Made by a program: the position numbers and the translations under genes | Notes under the pieces: model-generated | What the model was told of the DNA's origin: nothing | The model's input: the letters and a program-made list of their open reading frames with translations, nothing else | Database searches by the model: none | Source: Mesorhizobium sp. SOD10 | Lineage (GTDB): Bacteria; Pseudomonadota; Alphaproteobacteria; Rhizobiales; Rhizobiaceae | Direction: 5' to 3' | NCBI GenBank assembly: GCA_000824805.1 | Contig: CCNA01000027.1 | Coordinates: forward strand, 1-64,000 | Length of the DNA stretch: 64,000 nucleotides | Shown: positions 63,597 through 64,000 of the stretch, piece by piece | How the letters are laid out: every line of letters starts with the position of its first letter | How positions within the stretch are numbered: position 1 is the stretch's first letter

Positions 63597-64000
63597 ATGA
63601 ACAAGCGCGTTGTTATCACCGGCATAGGCGGGATTTGTGGGCTCGGCAGCTGTGCTGCCGATATCTGGGCCGCCATGTGCGAAGGCCGTTCAGCAATCGG
63701 CGTGTTGAGCAGTCCCTCCCTGCACGACATCACCGCGCGCACGGGATGCGCGATCCGCAATCTTCCTCAGCATGAGATCGAGCGTAAGCAAATTCTTTCG
63801 ATGGATCGGGTCAGCGTGCTTGCAGTGCTTGCCGCTCGCGAAGCAGTGCAGCAAGCAGGGCTGATCGCGTCTGACAAAAACCGCTATCGCCTGGGTGCGA
63901 CGGTCGGTGTGGGCGTCTGCGGATGGGAGGCGATTGAGCAAGATTACCGAGCAATGCTGCTCGATGGCAGAAAGAGGACCGGGGCCTTCACCGCGCCCAA
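63597..64000 (+). CDS. nodE: NodE beta-ketoacyl synthase (partial, cut by window end)
   Basis: First 134 residues: MNKRVVITGIGGICGLGSCAADIWAAMCEGRSAIG is the thiolase-fold start of a ketosynthase, followed by MDRVSVLAVLAAREAVQQAGL. The catalytic Cys-His-His lies beyond the edge. ATG 63591 (MT added) overlapping the nodF stop is an alternative start. NodE defines the acyl chain attached to host-specific Nod factors. Confidence 0.93.
   Translation, partial: MNKRVVITGIGGICGLGSCAADIWAAMCEGRSAIGVLSSPSLHDITARTGCAIRNLPQHEIERKQILSMDRVSVLAVLAAREAVQQAGLIASDKNRYRLGATVGVGVCGWEAIEQDYRAMLLDGRKRTGAFTAP

Noticed and set aside
1..64000. tRNA, rRNA or CRISPR arrays
   Set aside because: No regularly spaced repeats and no tRNA-like cloverleaf were seen by eye; a tRNAscan run was not possible.

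Overview
The window is a piece of a Mesorhizobium-type symbiosis island. It carries nitrogen-fixation (nif/fix) genes on the left, C4-dicarboxylate transport genes in the middle and Nod-factor (nod) genes on the right. Many broken genes and insertion-sequence (IS) remnants lie between these blocks, as is usual for accessory symbiotic DNA. The gene content (nifQ; nifS-nifV-nifW-fixABCX-nifA-nifB-fdxN-nifZ-fixU; a SyrB-like regulator; dctABD; nodABCSUIJH; nodD; nodFE) points to an alphaproteobacterial legume symbiont. The species cannot be named from this alone. nifHDKEN are not in the window.

Layout. (1) 0.2-6.9 kb, minus strand: a cytochrome P450, a 3Fe-4S ferredoxin, an NTF2-like protein, a double short-chain dehydrogenase, a luciferase-like monooxygenase and nifQ, read from a NifA site plus sigma-54 promoter at 6.7-6.9 kb. 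(2) 7.1-9.0 kb: IS256 and RTX-repeat remnants and an orphan hemin-degrading protein gene (hmuS). (3) 9.4-18.4 kb, plus strand: iscA-like gene, nifS, nifV, nifW, fixABCX, nifA, with two NifA/sigma-54 promoters. (4) 18.5-21.6 kb: kbl-tdh remnants, a Fic protein gene and an IS110 remnant. (5) 21.8-29.1 kb: nifB, fdxN, nifZ, fixU, a SIR2-like gene and two ABC half-transporter genes, probably one NifA-dependent operon. (6) 29.5-34.2 kb: MFS transporter, SyrB-like regulator, DUF982 protein, second luciferase-like oxidoreductase. (7) 34.4-40.6 kb: dctA divergent from dctBD, then a LacI/GalR regulator that is a candidate FixV. (8) 41-48.6 kb: an alpha-carbonic anhydrase behind a nod box, then a four-gene cassette (MFS, saccharopine-dehydrogenase-like, amino-acid N-hydroxylase, cupin-MetRS fusion) that looks like an N-N bond (hydrazine) biosynthesis cluster. 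(9) 48.6-51.2 kb: IS630 inside a broken TPR gene, an Asp/Glu racemase gene and a broken nodM. (10) 51.4-64 kb: nodH, nodJ, nodI, nodU, nodS, nodC, nodB, nodA on the minus strand; a second nod box with a nodA tail and a second nodB; nodD; IS66/IS630 remnants; a fourth nod box with nodF and nodE, the last cut by the window end.

How it works together. NodD with plant flavonoids should act at four nod boxes. NodA/B/C make the lipo-chitooligosaccharide, NodF/E a special acyl chain, NodS adds N-methyl, NodU carbamoyl and NodH sulfate, and NodI/J export it. In the nodule, DctABD brings in plant dicarboxylates. NifA, whose cysteine pattern is that of oxygen-sensitive rhizobial NifA, with sigma-54 switches on the iron-sulfur, cofactor and electron-transfer genes. 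The most unusual content is the putative hydrazine-forming cassette at 42.9-48.6 kb, which I infer makes an N-N containing small molecule in a symbiosis setting.
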